Shown in pieces: positions 1 through 11,290 of a stretch of DNA of 64,000 nt. Origin of the DNA: Hydractinia symbiolongicarpus (lineage: Eukaryota; Cnidaria; Hydrozoa; Anthoathecata; Hydractiniidae); assembly GCF_029227915.1 (NCBI RefSeq), contig NC_079880.1, positions 21,950,501-22,014,500 of the forward strand, in the 5' to 3' direction. The notes under the pieces are model-generated. The model did not search any database. It worked only from the letters and a program-made list of their open reading frames with translations, and had not been told where the DNA came from. Made by a program: the position numbers and the translations under genes. How positions within the stretch are numbered: the first letter of the stretch is position 1; each line of letters begins with the position of its first letter.

Positions 1-314
1 CAAAAATTGCGTTGACGATAAAGTTGCATTTCGAAATAAATATCTTATAAATAAATATAAATATTTATCAAATAAATCTAACGCACTTTCGTATGTTTTA
101 TCAGTACCTGGAACTAGTAGACTTTCGTAAATGTCATATACCTCTTTTCCTACGTAATTTAAAAGTAAAGCTAGTTTTTGTTGTCGGTGATGTTGAGAGC
201 AACACAAAGGTTCTCAAAATGTTTTTTGTATTTAGTCCAATTTGTAGCGATTGTAGTAGTATCGTCTCTGTCGAATAACGGGAAACTCGGCATGGTAAAC
301 GTATTAGCGGTCAT
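1..314 (-). pseudogene. Gypsy-type LTR retrotransposon gag fragment, frameshifted
   Basis: A minus-strand reading frame starts at the ATG complementary to 312-314 with MTANTFTMPSFPLFDRDDTT and continues with a typical Gypsy gag N-terminal pattern (W-T-K-Y-K-K-H-F). The frame breaks near position 172, and the adjacent frame carries the expected continuation LLLNYVGKEVYDIYESL, like the retroelement capsid stretch LLxYxGxxVYDIxExL. The reading runs off the left edge, so the rest of gag and any pol lie outside. Capsid-type gag would assemble a virus-like particle, but this copy is broken. The call rests on pattern recognition of this family. Confidence 0.55.
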
Positions 315-504
315 GATGTAGGTGTACGTAATCTTCTGTAAAACGCGTCGCCAATTTTATATCGTAGAATTTGAAAGTAAATACACCGCTAGTAAATAAT
401 ATACGTCTTTCTTATATCTCGTTTATACAGCAACTGCCTGTCCAACACATATGTACTTTATCATCTTCGTCTTGGCCAAGTGGATATTATACTGAATTGT
501 ATGA

Positions 505-645
505 ACCAAGTTACACGATACAACAGGAAGATCTTGCTTTGCCTAAAGATCTTTAAAGAGTTTAACCTCTACCGTTTGAAATAACAGAGTCGTTAGACTA
601 GCCAAATCACTACAGCTTGCTGTTTTGTTATCTCATAAACAAAAA
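505..645 (+). repeat. Dispersed tail repeat T, copy 1
   Basis: This segment contains GAAGATCTTGCTTTGCC, TTTAACCTCTACCG and CACTACAGCTTGCTGTTTTG and ends in TTATCTCATAA. The same ordered blocks recur at 11160-11290 and 13365-13510, and more weakly at 28825-28930 and 31640-31740. At 11160-11290 it is the last part of a USP-bearing retroelement copy, so it is best read as the 3' tail of that or a related element. Confidence 0.6.
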
Positions 646-1629
646 AAATATTTGAGGCTGTATTTTTTTTATCTACATTGCAAGCTTTTATTGCGTCTTT
701 AAAACATTGACGAGCATGAGCATACGATAGTGGCTCATTTTTTGGTCTTAATCTTTCATTTTTTCTTAAAGATGTTTGCCTCTATATTGACAGGTGTAGA
801 ATAACAAAATTATGTTACACATTTCAATATAGATAAATTAGAGAGTGAACATAATTTTGTGCTAGTTCTAAGGATCACGATAAATATCTGTTTTGATTTT
901 TTTTTATAAAACTCTCAGATGTGTCTTATTAAAGATCAAATCAAAAAATCGAAAATGTTTTTCATAGTGTAAAAATCCGGAAGAGCCAACCAAACATATA
1001 TCGATAGTTCTTAGATTTGTAAGGTATTAACAACAATTAATTGTATAATGCGTTTTTGCGGCATTAAACATGTTTTTAACGAAGATTGTTTAAATTAAAA
1101 CATACTGTTTGATTAAATACTGTTATGGCATAATAACATCTTTCTATAATCGACAGAGAACGATACTCCTGTGTTAAATTTGATAAAAATAACAAAACAT
1201 GGAAAGAATCTGCTAGAAAATCTTGCACCTTAAATTTTAACGCCCATTTTTTCCAATTTTTTAATTATTGTTCATACTTTTTCCGAGTGTTTATTTTTCT
1301 ACATTTTGCATACGTTTTTGGGAATGCTTCAACTAATTCTGTCAGATCATCTTGTCATGGAAATAATGTGATTAGGTGATTTCTGATTAATTTCCTAAAT
1401 TTTGTAGAATTGTGCTAGTCTGGTGGTTGTGCTTGTTGCTGTTTTTTTCATCTCTTTTCCAAGAATTTCTCTAATGGCCGAATCTTCCGCATTGCAAAGC
1501 AGGCTACTCTGGGTCTTTAGTATTGTTGAATTTGCTGTTGTTCGCAACATTTCTGGAGCTTAAAGTATCTAGCTGGAAAGAACAAACGATTCTAATAATT
1601 TAAATTTTAAATATATTTTTTATCTTTAC
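646..1629. other. No gene recognised
   Basis: AT-rich sequence with poly-A and poly-T runs and no reading frame or repeat that I could assign. Confidence 0.5.
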
Positions 1630-1954
1630 TATTTTCATTCTTCTTCAATAACCTGGTTTTACCCGTCTTCATTCTTTTTTCATCCTCACTATCGGAAGCG
1701 AGATCGTCCGACCATCTCATCCACAGTTTTCCACCCTGTTGGAGACCTACGTGCAAGTTTTTTTTTTAGCTTATTTCTTTTTTCTATGTACTTTTTAGGG
1801 ATTTGTAAACTCTTAACAAATTTCATTCGTCACTTATCTGGTTTTTAATGTCAGAATTAAATTCGTATTGCACTCTGTTGCCCTTGTGTTCTCTTCGGCG
1901 CTTCGGATGATTCTCTTCGTCAGGACTTGGTGATCTTGAACGTAATTTTGACAT
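1630..1954 (-). pseudogene. gag-like ORF remnant of a tyrosine recombinase retroelement
   Basis: From the ATG complementary to 1952-1954 the minus strand encodes a basic, serine-rich start (MSKLRSRSPSPDEE) followed by KRRREHKGNRVQYEFNSDI and a stop at 1823. Past the stop, another frame holds SPTGWKTVDE (about 1717-1745) and then, after one more shift, DDLASDSEDEKR (about 1680-1715). The order N-x-x-Q-F/Y-x-F-N, GWxTVxE and SDSEDEKR matches the gag-like first ORF that accompanies tyrosine recombinase genes in cnidarian elements. A recombinase gene of that kind lies at 13710-14551. This copy is broken by at least two frame changes. Confidence 0.45.
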
Positions 1955-2000
1955 ATTTCTCTTTAACTTATTACAGCTCTGATAATTAATCGACTTGTGA

Positions 2001-2438
2001 TAAGGGTGGGCGTTATGCACATGTTATATACGTTGAGACCGGAACTAGTGTGCCCTAACGAATAGTACGTCACGAAATAAATACGATTTTCTGTTGTTTT
2101 ATTATTTAAATTTTCCCGTCTCTTTACGTACGCAATAGATTTGATATATAGCTTGTTAAAAAAATAAATCGGGAAGAGAAATTCAAATTTTACTTATTGA
2201 TGTGTAGTTCAAGTTTAAAATTTAGGGGCAAAAGTGTAATCATGCGATAACGACACTCGTATTTTTATCCATTTCGCTCTTTCTTTGTTAAATAAGCTCC
2301 TAATAAAGTTAAGGACCGAATTTTATCATGTTACACGCTACCATGATTTGCTTCTTAGATTCGTTATTTGATAGGCGTGTTATGAGATCAGTTTCTTACA
2401 AATCATCTTTTCATACCTTTTCGTAAGTAATAATTACA
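2001..2438. other. No gene recognised
   Basis: AT-rich spacer between the gag-like remnant and a hairpin-bearing repeat; nothing assignable. Confidence 0.5.
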
Positions 2439-2530
2439 GGATTACGTAAGGGCGCGAAGCGCCCACAATGTAATCCAGATTTCATGAATAAAATCGTAGG
2501 AAAATCTAATATTGAGTATCTCGACCCTAA
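2439..2530 (+). repeat. Hairpin repeat R, copy 1
   Basis: GGATTAC and GTAATCC enclose the shorter palindrome GGGCGCGAAGCGCCC, so 2439-2476 can fold into a stem. It is followed by AAAATCTAATATTGAGTATC and TCGACCCTAA. A diverged copy with the same order (GGGCGTTTCGCGC, ACAATCC, ATCTAATACTGATTATTTCG, ACCCTG) lies at 13527-13605. The two copies flank the gag-like remnant and the recombinase gene on the corresponding sides, as expected of element terminal repeats. Confidence 0.45.
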
Positions 2531-2844
2531 CCGCGTTTCAGGCTAAAGCCCCAGGAAGTTAGAATACGAGAACTAGGACACTTTTTTCTGTAATGAAACT
2601 TTGAACCCGCAACTTATTAAAACTATTTTATCTGTAAAGCAATGCTGTCCCGTGTTTTATAGTACACTTTTTCAATAACGAACTGTAAAGTTGATATATC
2701 AGATGTATCTTTGTTGATGACTTTTCTCTATATATAATACAACATATACTTTTACATCTATTTAGTTGAACCCGTAATCTAAAGTAAAAAAAATATTGAA
2801 AATGTGTCCAATTTATGCAATGGGGCAGTATTAGATCTTTCTTT

Positions 2845-3660
2845 GACTTTATTCATAAATCCAGCAAGCATTAACTGTACCTCCTGCACTTTGTCATAAA
2901 GTGCATCGGAATCCTCTTTTGTTTCTCCCCTTGCCAAGTCCGCTCTCTGACTATGTCTCTATTGTTCAAATCCACCTCATTTGTAGACTCTTCCGCTTTT
3001 CTCAGAGCTTTACAACGTGAGATGCCTAACGCTAGGAACAACCCATTCAATATTAACACACAGCAGGATGTTCCTGAGATTCTAACTCGTGTATTGAAGA
3101 AGTTAACAGGACCATCAGTTATTGCTAACAATATCATTACCAACAAAGTAACTACAACGATATCATTTAATTCATGCCTCTTGTCTTTTAGTAAGAAGGA
3201 AAGTATGTCCATTGTGCCACTCCCTATCTCAAACAATATAACAGACTCCATCAATTGTTTTTTGCAGCCAGAATATATGTGTCCACAGTGCTCTTCCCCT
3301 CAAGACAGTACCCAGGGAAACTGTCTTCACCCAGAGTGGAGATATACTGATCATCCAGCTGAAAAGGTTTAACTGTATCCAATGAAGATCTGTGAAAAAT
3401 AATAAATTTGTTTCTAGCCTCGCCCGAGATGACAACACCCTAAAATTTTATTCCCTACCTCCGGATGATATATCATTCACAAACCAATATAAATTAACCA
3501 CCGCTATAAATCATTCAGTCACACTGGCAGCTGGTCAGTATTGGGCTTACATAAAAGATCAGAGTGTCAATAGATAGTAAAAATGTGATGATAGAGCAGT
3601 GATTAGTGTCAAGCCATCTGATCTAAATCACCCCACAGTGTACGTTTCTTTTTTGTTTTT
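2845..3660 (+). pseudogene. USP-type deubiquitinase domain of a retroelement, 5'-truncated copy 1
   Basis: The sequence aligns by eye with the USP domain at 9661-10547. It starts just after the Cys box region (shared GCAAGCATTAACTG) and keeps TQQDVPEILTRVLKKLTGPS, VPLPISNNITDSINCFLQPE, a CPQC pair and the His-box region INHSVTLAAGQYWAYIKD. USPs are cysteine peptidases that cleave ubiquitin from proteins. Here the catalytic Cys box is missing, the normal GHYW is GQYW, and frame changes occur near 3350-3390 and 3577, so it cannot be active. It is followed by the same type of 3' module as the longer copy. The 5' truncation fits a target-primed retrotransposition product. Confidence 0.7.
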
Positions 3661-4200
3661 TTTTAATTTAAACAATCTGAATGCGCACTAAAACCCCTGC
3701 AGTGTGTTCTAGATACAGTTTCCCGTTTTCACGAGTTCGCTAACTCGCCGCTTACCTAGAAAGCGATTATAAGAAGCTTAGCAAGGGGGTTTGGCAATTG
3801 CCTTGTCTTTGGGTGTAATGACCCCACTTATAACCCCAGTTCTGTATGAAGGCTAAGCTGGCTCACATAGTCTACAGGGTTAACGATCATGCTATACCTG
3901 ATGTTGGAAGAAGCTATATAAGGAGTTTTTATTTCTATCTTTCCTTTTTCCGTGACTTTACATCCACGATACCCCACTGTCTTCAGGCTGGTCCTAACCT
4001 ACGGCTGGTCCGACGCGAACAACTGGTCCGAAGCAAATGGCTGGTCCAAAGCGACAACTACCCGTGTAACGGTGAGTGGTTGGATCCCCAAACACATATG
4101 GAAAGTTACTGCCAGGTTCGTGACTGCTCTTATTCATAGTTTTATATTTATTTGTTTTTATATAGTAAATTCTTTGTTGTAATGTTGTCGTGATGTTTGT
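3661..4200 (+). repeat. Structured 3' module of the USP-bearing retroelement, copy 1
   Basis: It holds the block AAGAAGCTTAGCAAGGGGGT, CTTGTCTTTGGG, then GACCCCACTT and AACCCCAG. Next come CTACAGGGTTAACGATC, the AGGCTGGTCC stretch, GGATCCC, CACATATGGAAAG and a TTTTATATTT tail. All recur in the same order at 10570-11060, and the first block also at 28560-28625. GCAAGGGG can pair with ACCCCA, suggesting a stem in the RNA 3' untranslated region. Confidence 0.6.
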
Positions 4201-4598
4201 CTTCTGTTTTTGTCTGTTTTTTCGCCACACACATTCTCATGTGATGGGGATATACAAGAAAGATATCAGATTTTTAGTAAAAATGGTAAGGTTTATTAGT
4301 TTGAAAATAATGTATTAATTTAAATATACAATATTGATAAAAATAAATAACAAAGAACATAGATAAATATTAATGTTAACTTATAAAAAATAATAGACGT
4401 ATTTAAGAGATTTTGAACCATCCGCCATATACAAAATTTAAGAATTCTTTTTATAACTATTATGAAACATTTCACTTTTTTCAACTTTTTATGGGTGCTC
4501 TAGGGTAAAATATATACAAAAAACATTTCAATTTTTAGGTGTTCGTGGGTAAAATATTTTACAAAAATCTGATAATTTTTCTAGCTTTAATCTTATGT
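4201..4598. other. No gene recognised
   Basis: AT-rich sequence downstream of the SAMD3-like remnant, containing short internal repeats around AAAACATTTCA and GGGTAAAATAT; no coding signal. Confidence 0.5.
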
Positions 4599-6513
4599 TC
4601 AAAACATTTCACTTTTATTCAACTTTTTTATCAGGTTAATAACTTTAGAAATAGGTGCAACTGTATCATGTATTCCCATAACCTCCTTCTGTAAAAAAAT
4701 CAATGTGCCATTAAGTCCTTTCGGGTACATAAGGTTGAATATATAAAACGTACTAAAGTACATGAGTACAGTAGTCATGAAATCATTAGACTGACTGACT
4801 TTCAAAACATTAACAAATATTTTAAAACTTGATGCTTTTAAAACATCAACTAATTTATTGACGGTCGCATTGCATTAAATTTGGGGATGGTTTCGCGCTT
4901 TGAAATTTTCGGACATTATTGTAGCATCTTTACGCAGTAACGATGGTATTAAGATCATGGCATAAGAGATGACGATACCTATAAATATGTAACAATGATT
5001 ATTAAACCTGTAAAAATTGTTGACCCACAAAAATTAGTAACATCAAGTTATAAAAACAACTTACAATGATCTGTGCCATCTGCTAGTTGTTTTATTTCAG
5101 TCTCTAAAACTTCAACTTGTGATGATTTTGGAGCATTCATCTTCAATAACGCATGAGAATATTTTCTAAAAAATTTCCATTTTTCTTCGATCACTATTTC
5201 AGTCGTTCTTTCAAATTCAGAAACCATCTAAATTAAGTACATCAGTATAAAAATTATTAGTATTATTTTTTTTTTTTTGCTTTTAAACTTAAAATATAAC
5301 AACACTCTTTTTCCAAGGTTTAACATCACATATAAAATTCATAAATATAATCTTACCTGATTACTATCAGATAAAAAAGGAAACTCATCCATGGTGTCTG
5401 CTACACTTTTTACTGAAAGACTCATTTCACGCCTTTTAGACAATGTCCGTGTCATACCAATTTCAACAACACTTAATTTTCGTTTGTAGGGATGAAGGTG
5501 AAACTGTTCCTTCAATTTTCAATATGTAAAAATATTGTCCTTTCATCTTCTCCTTCTTCAACAGCAGGTAAAAAGTTCTTAACTCCCCAAACATTTGGTG
5601 CAATAACTAGTGCTTTTTTTGTTGCTATACTTTATCTTTGACTCTTCTATCTCACCGTTATTGACGCACTTTCTTTTTCTAACGTTTTTAGAGAAGTTTC
5701 TTATTCTTTTCTTTAAGTCCCATTAAAAGTAGAAATAGAAAAAGTAAATAATTTTCTCTGTAAAAACAATTGTCTCATTTAACATTCAAATTCTAACGTT
5801 TTCATCCCGTTCTGTCGGATATTAACGCATTAAATATTTCCATTGTGATAACGTAAAGTGCACCATTTCATCATATTGCCAAGACTACTATGTAAGAAAA
5901 GTGAAAATTTTCATCAATGCAAATATATAAAATAATTGAATTAACATTAAACAGTGGAATGAGATAAGTACTTGCTATGTTATTCTGGAACATTGATCAA
6001 AAAGGCACGAGAACAAAGTTGTGAAATCCCCAGTTGTCAAATCAACACTATTATTTAACTTCTGGAGTAAGGAAGGTGATGCCAATTCATCTTTTAATAT
6101 GAATGGTTGTGGCCAAACTTTTCTTGGTAAAAATTTAAAAGAATCGCTATTTCAACAGACGATAGCATTCTCTGAAGGTTGTTCTTCCATACTATTTCTA
6201 TAGCTAGAGTTTACGTGATCATCACTATCATTATGACGATGACAGTAAATGCTGATGCTCTACAATATCCAACTTGTTCAAATTAACCAATACACCGGGG
6301 TTATCATTTAGGTTTATTAGTTCGTCAAATTCTTCATCCAAATATTGAATTTGATAATTGGATAGTAAAGGAATTGGACAACTTCCGAAAGCTATTTCAA
6401 TAGAATCTTGCAACTTTGCTGTTTCCACAATTCTAATGGCCTTGCTCACATTTCTATATTTCACTAAAAATCTTTTTGGTTCAGGAAATATGCAACTTAT
6501 TGTTATATTAACT
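4599..6513 (-). pseudogene. SAMD3-like multi-exon gene remnant
   Basis: Several minus-strand exons line up in the order of the uncharacterised SAMD3-like proteins that are multicopy in cnidarians and fish. Exon A begins after the acceptor TTTTTTGCAG (first base 6513). It has a PB1-like start (RFLVKYRNVSKAIRIVE, YLDEEFDELINL) and, past a stop near 6231, a second frame with PRKVWPQPFILKDELASPSL to about 6010. Exon B (about 5357-5610) has NFLPAVEEGEDERT and RTLSKRREMSLSVKSVAD and ends at GTAAGA. Exon C (5066-5227) starts after TTAATTTAG and ends at GTAAGT. Exon D (4599 to about 4945) carries NLMYPKGLNGTLIFLQKEV, the usual C-terminal pattern. In-frame stops and shifts in exons A, B and D indicate decay. 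The molecular function of the family is unknown. Confidence 0.55.
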
Positions 6514-7162
6514 CTGCAAAAAATAAAAAAACAGTACATAACATTATGATTTTACTTAAAACAGAATTAGAGTAAAATACAAAAGCAACAGCATATGTAA
6601 AAGCAAGAATATTTATTGTCAGAATTAAACCGAAGGTAAAAGAATGATACAAAAGCAAGTTTTCGTTAAAATTGTATATACATAAAAGTCAAAACTTAAC
6701 AGGACGAAAAGCATTAATAGTTCTGTACTTTTTTATTCTCACACTTTATCCATAAGGTAGAAACACATAATTACATAATTACATAATTTAGAGAAAATAG
6801 AAAAGAAAAATGGAAAATAGCTGCAAAGATACTTGGGTTCAATTTCATACACAAATAGAAAGTTAAATTACAGATTTTTACCATTAATTTTCACAACTTT
6901 TCTAAAAAACATCATTAATAAAACAAAAATATTTAAATATAACATGTCTTAAAATGATCTTATTATTGTAAATCCCTAATGGATGAAAATCAGCAAGTTC
7001 AATCACTTTCTTAAAACATTTTCATCACTAAGTGTTGTGACGTATCCATTGATATGACTGTCATATTCAATAATTGTTAACACAGAACAAAATAAAAAAG
7101 CCACGTCATTGATTATAAAAACTGAAATAAATTCACCAAAGTTATAGACTTCATCGTGAACA
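6514..7162. other. No gene recognised
   Basis: AT-rich spacer between two minus-strand remnants, with a short ACATAATT triplication at about 6767-6790. Confidence 0.5.
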
Positions 7163-8790
7163 TTAATACACTGAACTTCCTTCGATAAAGTTCTTTAAAA
7201 GTAAGTCACATTTTTGTAAAATTAAATCTTTCAAATATTGCGGCATAGTATCAACACACGCTTCTTTTACGCCTGACAATAGTTGCAAATTGTCCGAGGA
7301 GAAATAAAACTCTTTTTTGTATTTTAAATAAATTAGCATTTGATGATATGTTGACATCGACTTACATACATTGACACGGTTTTTTTGATGACATAATGCA
7401 GTATTTAAAATAGCTATGCTTAAATTCAAATCTAAGAGTTTTGATAAACGGTCCAAATTTCATGATATTCATTGGATAATGTAGTAAATAATGAGCTTTT
7501 GCTTTAAATTGCTTTCAGGAAAAACTATGCAATATTCTTCAAAAAACTTTTTCAGCATACCCTCTAAAATAACCAGATCTTCTCGGTATCTGTGAGCACA
7601 TAATCGTTGCAGAACTACGTGAACAAAATAAAAAGCTTCCAATGATCAGCACCGTGCGGAAGTAACTCACCAAACAAAAGTGGAAACATAATTAAGTTCC
7701 ACATTAAGTGTTCAAAGGTAAAAGAAATAACGATCCAAAAAATTACATACACACGAAATAACGCTATATCGATTGTGATGCAATGTGTTATTTTTATAAA
7801 ATAAATCTTCATGAAAAAATTTCAGTAGTTTTATTTCCAAGAGGATTGGAAACTATAAGTCGTCATGATAAAGTACGATTTGCAACGCATTTTGATGTGC
7901 AGCAAACAATTTGTTTTTCTTGTAATTAGTGCCATCTTTATAATCAACCAAAACATTGTCACTAATAGTTTATTCGACAACATCACCAAGCACGTCATCA
8001 TGCAATAAGTATTTATTCAATGTTTTAAAGCAGGAATATAGTAAAAGCGGTCTACAATATTGGTATCTTTCATTGCAAGCGATATTTCACGTGGAGCCAC
8101 ATATTCATTTTTATGTACTATGTAGGCATTTAATGTTTGGCCATTGGAAAATCTCTAAAAGGGCCTCTTGAAGGGACTTTCACTGTCCAAAATAAAGTTG
8201 GTTTCAAAGTCGATTTCAAATGATGATTGATTATGTTTCAAAGATTTTAATATTTTCTGTGTTTGAGAACACCGGTCTGTTTGCAAGATACCAATTATCT
8301 TATCACAAATTACAGTTATGTCACTTTGAGTGACTTTGTGAACTTCACTTTACTCTACCAAAACATCTGCTACTTCGTCGTCAACATTAAATAAAAGGAA
8401 TGGTTCAACTAAAAGTTCATTGTGATTATCATCATTATCACAACAACCATCGTCTTCGGCCATATGGAAGTCATCTCCAAACTCTGTATGTGCCTGTAAA
8501 CCACTTGTTTCATCACCAGTGTTAATCTCAGTCTTTTCGGAGGGTGTCTGCTGAACATATTCCTTCAAAAATGTCTTTTGAAACTCTTTATGTTTTATTC
8601 TAATATGTCGAAAAAAACTATTTCTATTCGTTCAGCTTGATGTGCAGCCAGAAATATTGCACTTCACAGAAAAATTTCTTTGTGATAAGTGGAAGTTCCA
8701 CATATGTTTTACCAGCTATTTGAAGTTTACTGATTTGTAGCAACAATCAAGTTTACAAGAAAATTTTATTCCATTTAATTTAGCTAGCTA
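7163..8790 (-). pseudogene. C2H2-finger plus transposon-type multidomain protein, decayed
   Basis: Read on the minus strand, the N-terminal end (about 8600-8790) holds two C2H2-like fingers (FSCKLDCCYKS and VKCNISGCTSS...RHIRIKHKEF). An acidic linker (AEDDGCCDNDDNHNE) and a region with YVAPREISLA follow. Then comes KLFAAHQNALQIVLYHD in pieces (about 7860-7940), MFPLLFGELLPHGADHWKLF (about 7615-7690), HYLLHYPMNIMKFGPF (about 7450-7490) and VCKSMSTYHQMLIYLKY (about 7315-7370). This order matches a widespread animal family of transposon-like proteins with N-terminal zinc fingers. Frame changes and stops occur throughout. The catalytic role of the family is not known to me. It sits on the same strand as the SAMD3-like remnant, with about 650 bp between. 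Confidence 0.5.
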
Positions 8791-8922
8791 TCTATATAAG
8801 TGTGGGAAGTTAAATATTCTTCATAAGTTTAAAAACACTTCCAAAAGACGTAACAACGTAACATAGTTATATTCCTTCCTTTCTTTTGTGAAAATGGCGC
8901 CAAAAAAGTAACTGCTCTTGCG

Positions 8923-9560
8923 CAGGGTAGATTTACATTCCGCTACGATTCTGTTTTAAAAGAACTTGTGGAGTTGCTCACTACTTTTTGTAAGTCCATC
9001 ACGTCACTTGTAAAACAGCTAAATAGCATTAAGTTTGTTAAAGCTGGTGCCCACACTCCTGGTAAAAAGTCTAAGCTTACAGGTCTTTTTCATCTCGCCT
9101 GCGATTAGATGACTTTGTCTGACTTAAAGGACGGATTTCTTTTCCCTGGGCATATTGCTTTAACATCACTCAGGCCAGATCTCGTTATCTATTACAACAA
9201 CAGGAAGCATGTGATTGTGATCGAGCTTACCTGTCCATGCGAGGAAAATATGGAGTCCATGCGAGGAAAATATGGAAACTTGGCATTCAACTAAGATGTG
9301 CAAATACAATCCTCGGGTGAACATCATCAAAAACACGGTTGGCATATAGATCTTTTTGCCATCGAAGTAGGTGCCAGAGGCTACTGCTCTCGATCTGTTT
9401 CTTCGTGTTTGAAAAGACTGGGATTGCATCGCAGAAAAACTTTTCAAGCTGCTCGTCAACTTGGTGACGTCCATGAAAGGTTCTTTCTGGATTTAGGTCG
9501 CTAGAAATACAAAGGTATGGAATGAACACAGCCACATCCCTATTTCAACCAACTATTCCA
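8923..9560 (+). pseudogene. C-terminal nuclease-like region of an RT retroelement polyprotein
   Basis: In one frame the sequence reads QGRFTFRYDSVLKELVELL, stop at 9106, SDLKDGFLFPGHIAL, LRPDLVIYYNNRKHVIVIEL, TCPCEENMES, stop at 9292, then GWHIDLFAIEVGARGYCSRS and LKRLGLHRRKTFQAA. QGRxxxRHDSVL and RPDxVxxxxxxKxxxxxELTCPxEEN are hallmarks of the C-terminus of cnidarian RT-element proteins. The spacing of D, E and Lys/Thr around VIVIELT resembles a PD-(D/E)XK nuclease core. The reading continues, with a frameshift near 9500, through a Pro/Thr-rich linker (9550-9660) into the USP domain. The copy is truncated 5' of about 8900 and carries two in-frame stops, so it is inactive. Confidence 0.65.
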
Positions 9561-9660
9561 TACCCACTCCTCTATTGCCAACGGCCAAACAACCAACAGT
9601 CACCAAGCCCAATACACCTGTTAAAGCAGGCCCAGACCCATCTACCCACAGCAAATTCAC

Positions 9661-10547
9661 GGAGGATTAATAAATAAAGGAAACGCCTGTTACGCCAATT
9701 CCATCCTGCAAGCATTAACTGCAATCCCATCATTTTGGTTACATTGTGCTTCGGAATCTGCTCTTGTTTCTCCTCTATTGAAGTCTGTTATGCTGAGTAT
9801 GTCCATGTTGTCCCAGTTTTCCACAGCTGTTAACCCTTCCACCTTCTTAAGAGCCTTGCAGTGTCAAATGTTCAGCATTAGGAAGACCCCCATTCGACAT
9901 TAATACCCAGCAGGGCGTTCCAGAAATACTGCTTCATGTTTTGGGTGAATTAACAGGCCCTTCGGTTATCGCAAATAATATCATCACCAACATTATAACC
10001 ACTACGACGTCATGTAATGCATGCTTCTTATCAACTAGCAGGGAGGAAAGTATGCCTATTGTGCCACTCCCTATCTCAAACAGTGTTACAGGTTCAATTA
10101 GTTGTTTTTTGCAGCCCGAAAATTTGTCTGGAAATGACAGGTGGCTTTGCCCGCAGTGCTCTTCTTATCAAGACAGTTTAAGCGAAACGGTTTTCACCCA
10201 GTGTGGAGACATTCTAATTATCCAACTGAAGAGGTTTACTTTTATTGATGGAAGAAACCCTAAAAAATAACAAATTTGTTACCTGCCTTGCTTCAAATGA
10301 CGACATTTTTAGAGTTCGCCCTCAGCGAACGGATGACATATCATTTAACAACAAATATTCGTTAGCTGCCACTATTAATCATTCGGGCACCCTAGGAACA
10401 GGTCATTATTGGGAATTCATTAAAGATCGCAGCCGTGGCTCATGGTTAAGATGTGACGATAAAGCAGTTGTTAGAGTTGCACCATTCGATTTAAATAACT
10501 CTTCTGTGTATGTGTTGTTTTTTGTAAAAAATGTAAAAATTGTCTGA
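9661..10547 (+). pseudogene. USP-type deubiquitinase domain of a retroelement, copy 2
   Basis: The Cys box is complete at 9661-9720 (GGLINKGNACYANSILQALT), with the nucleophile Cys in GNACYANS. Next come TFLRALQCQM, TQQGVPEILLHVLGELTGPS, VPLPISNSVTGSISCFLQPE, CPQCSSYQDS, GDILIIQLKRF and the His box TINHSGTLGTGHYWEFIKD. The frame ends with SWLRCDDKAVVRV and SSVYVLFF, so every conserved block of a short USP catalytic domain is present. Frame breaks occur near 9890 and 10255-10270. About 290 residues is near the minimum for this family. It lies directly downstream of the RT-element C-terminus and upstream of the element 3' module, so it appears to be part of the element and not a host USP. The ubiquitin-removal role is inferred from the family. 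Confidence 0.75.
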
Positions 10548-11290
10548 TTAACATTCACATAAAAGGGGGAGAGTTTTCTTTCCCTAGCGGTTTTGTGTTA
10601 CCCCGGCTGTTTCTGTCACAAGCAGTCTACCGTGAACCTAGAATTTGCTCACTTTTCACTCTCTTATAGAGTAATCATAAGAAGCATCGCAAGGGGTTTA
10701 AACTATGTCTTGTCTTGGGTGCGACGACCCCACTTTTTACCCCAGTGCAGTAGGGAGACCAAGTTTGCTCACTTGGTCTACAGGGTTAACGATCCTGTTG
10801 TACCCATAGTTATTCTTGTAAGAAGCTCTGCAAGGGGGTGTGAAATTTCTCTTTCATGTCTTCGTGGTTTTACGCCCACGCATATCACCCCAGTAACTTC
10901 AGGCTGGTCCTGACCAAGTCTGGTCCTAAGGATCAATCACCTGTGTAAGCCTGAGTGTTGGGATCCCGTAACACGTGTAAAGCTACAGCCAGGTTCACAA
11001 GTCCTGGCGCATACGTAGTTGTTTGCCCCCTTTTTATAGTTTTTATATATTTGTATAAATATACGTTTTATGTCAATATATGTTGTTTTTGTTGTTGTTG
11101 TTGTTGCAATAGTTGTATTGTCCAGAGGGTTGCTGTTTCAGTTAACTTGGTTGTACAGACCATCTTTGTAAAAGGGAGATCTTGCTTTACATAGAAATCT
11201 TCAGAGGGTTTAACCTCTACCACTTAAAATAAGAGTCATTGGACTAGTCGAATCACTACAGCTTGCTGTTTTATTATCTCATAATCATGA
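10548..11290 (+). repeat. 3' module and tail T of the USP-bearing retroelement, copy 2
   Basis: After the USP stop come GCATCGCAAGGGGTTTAAAC, GACCCCACTT and TACCCCAG (about 10683-10745). CTACAGGGTTAACGATCC, a second AAGAAGCTCTGCAAGGGGG and the AGGCTGGTCCTGACC stretch follow. A TTTATATATTTG region, a (GTT)n run at 11080-11104, and tail T (GGAGATCTTGCTTTAC, TTTAACCTCTACC, TACAGCTTGCTGTTTTATTA) complete the module. The first part matches 3661-4200 and the last part matches 505-645. Confidence 0.6.

Noticed and set aside
2871-3254. Minus-strand frame of 127 codons
   Set aside because: Antisense of the USP remnant.
8923-10547. Possibility that the USP is an ordinary host gene hit by a retroelement
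   Set aside because: Two separate copies have the same USP-to-3'-module order and similar sequence, and the RT-element C-terminus runs toward it in the same direction with only a short linker.
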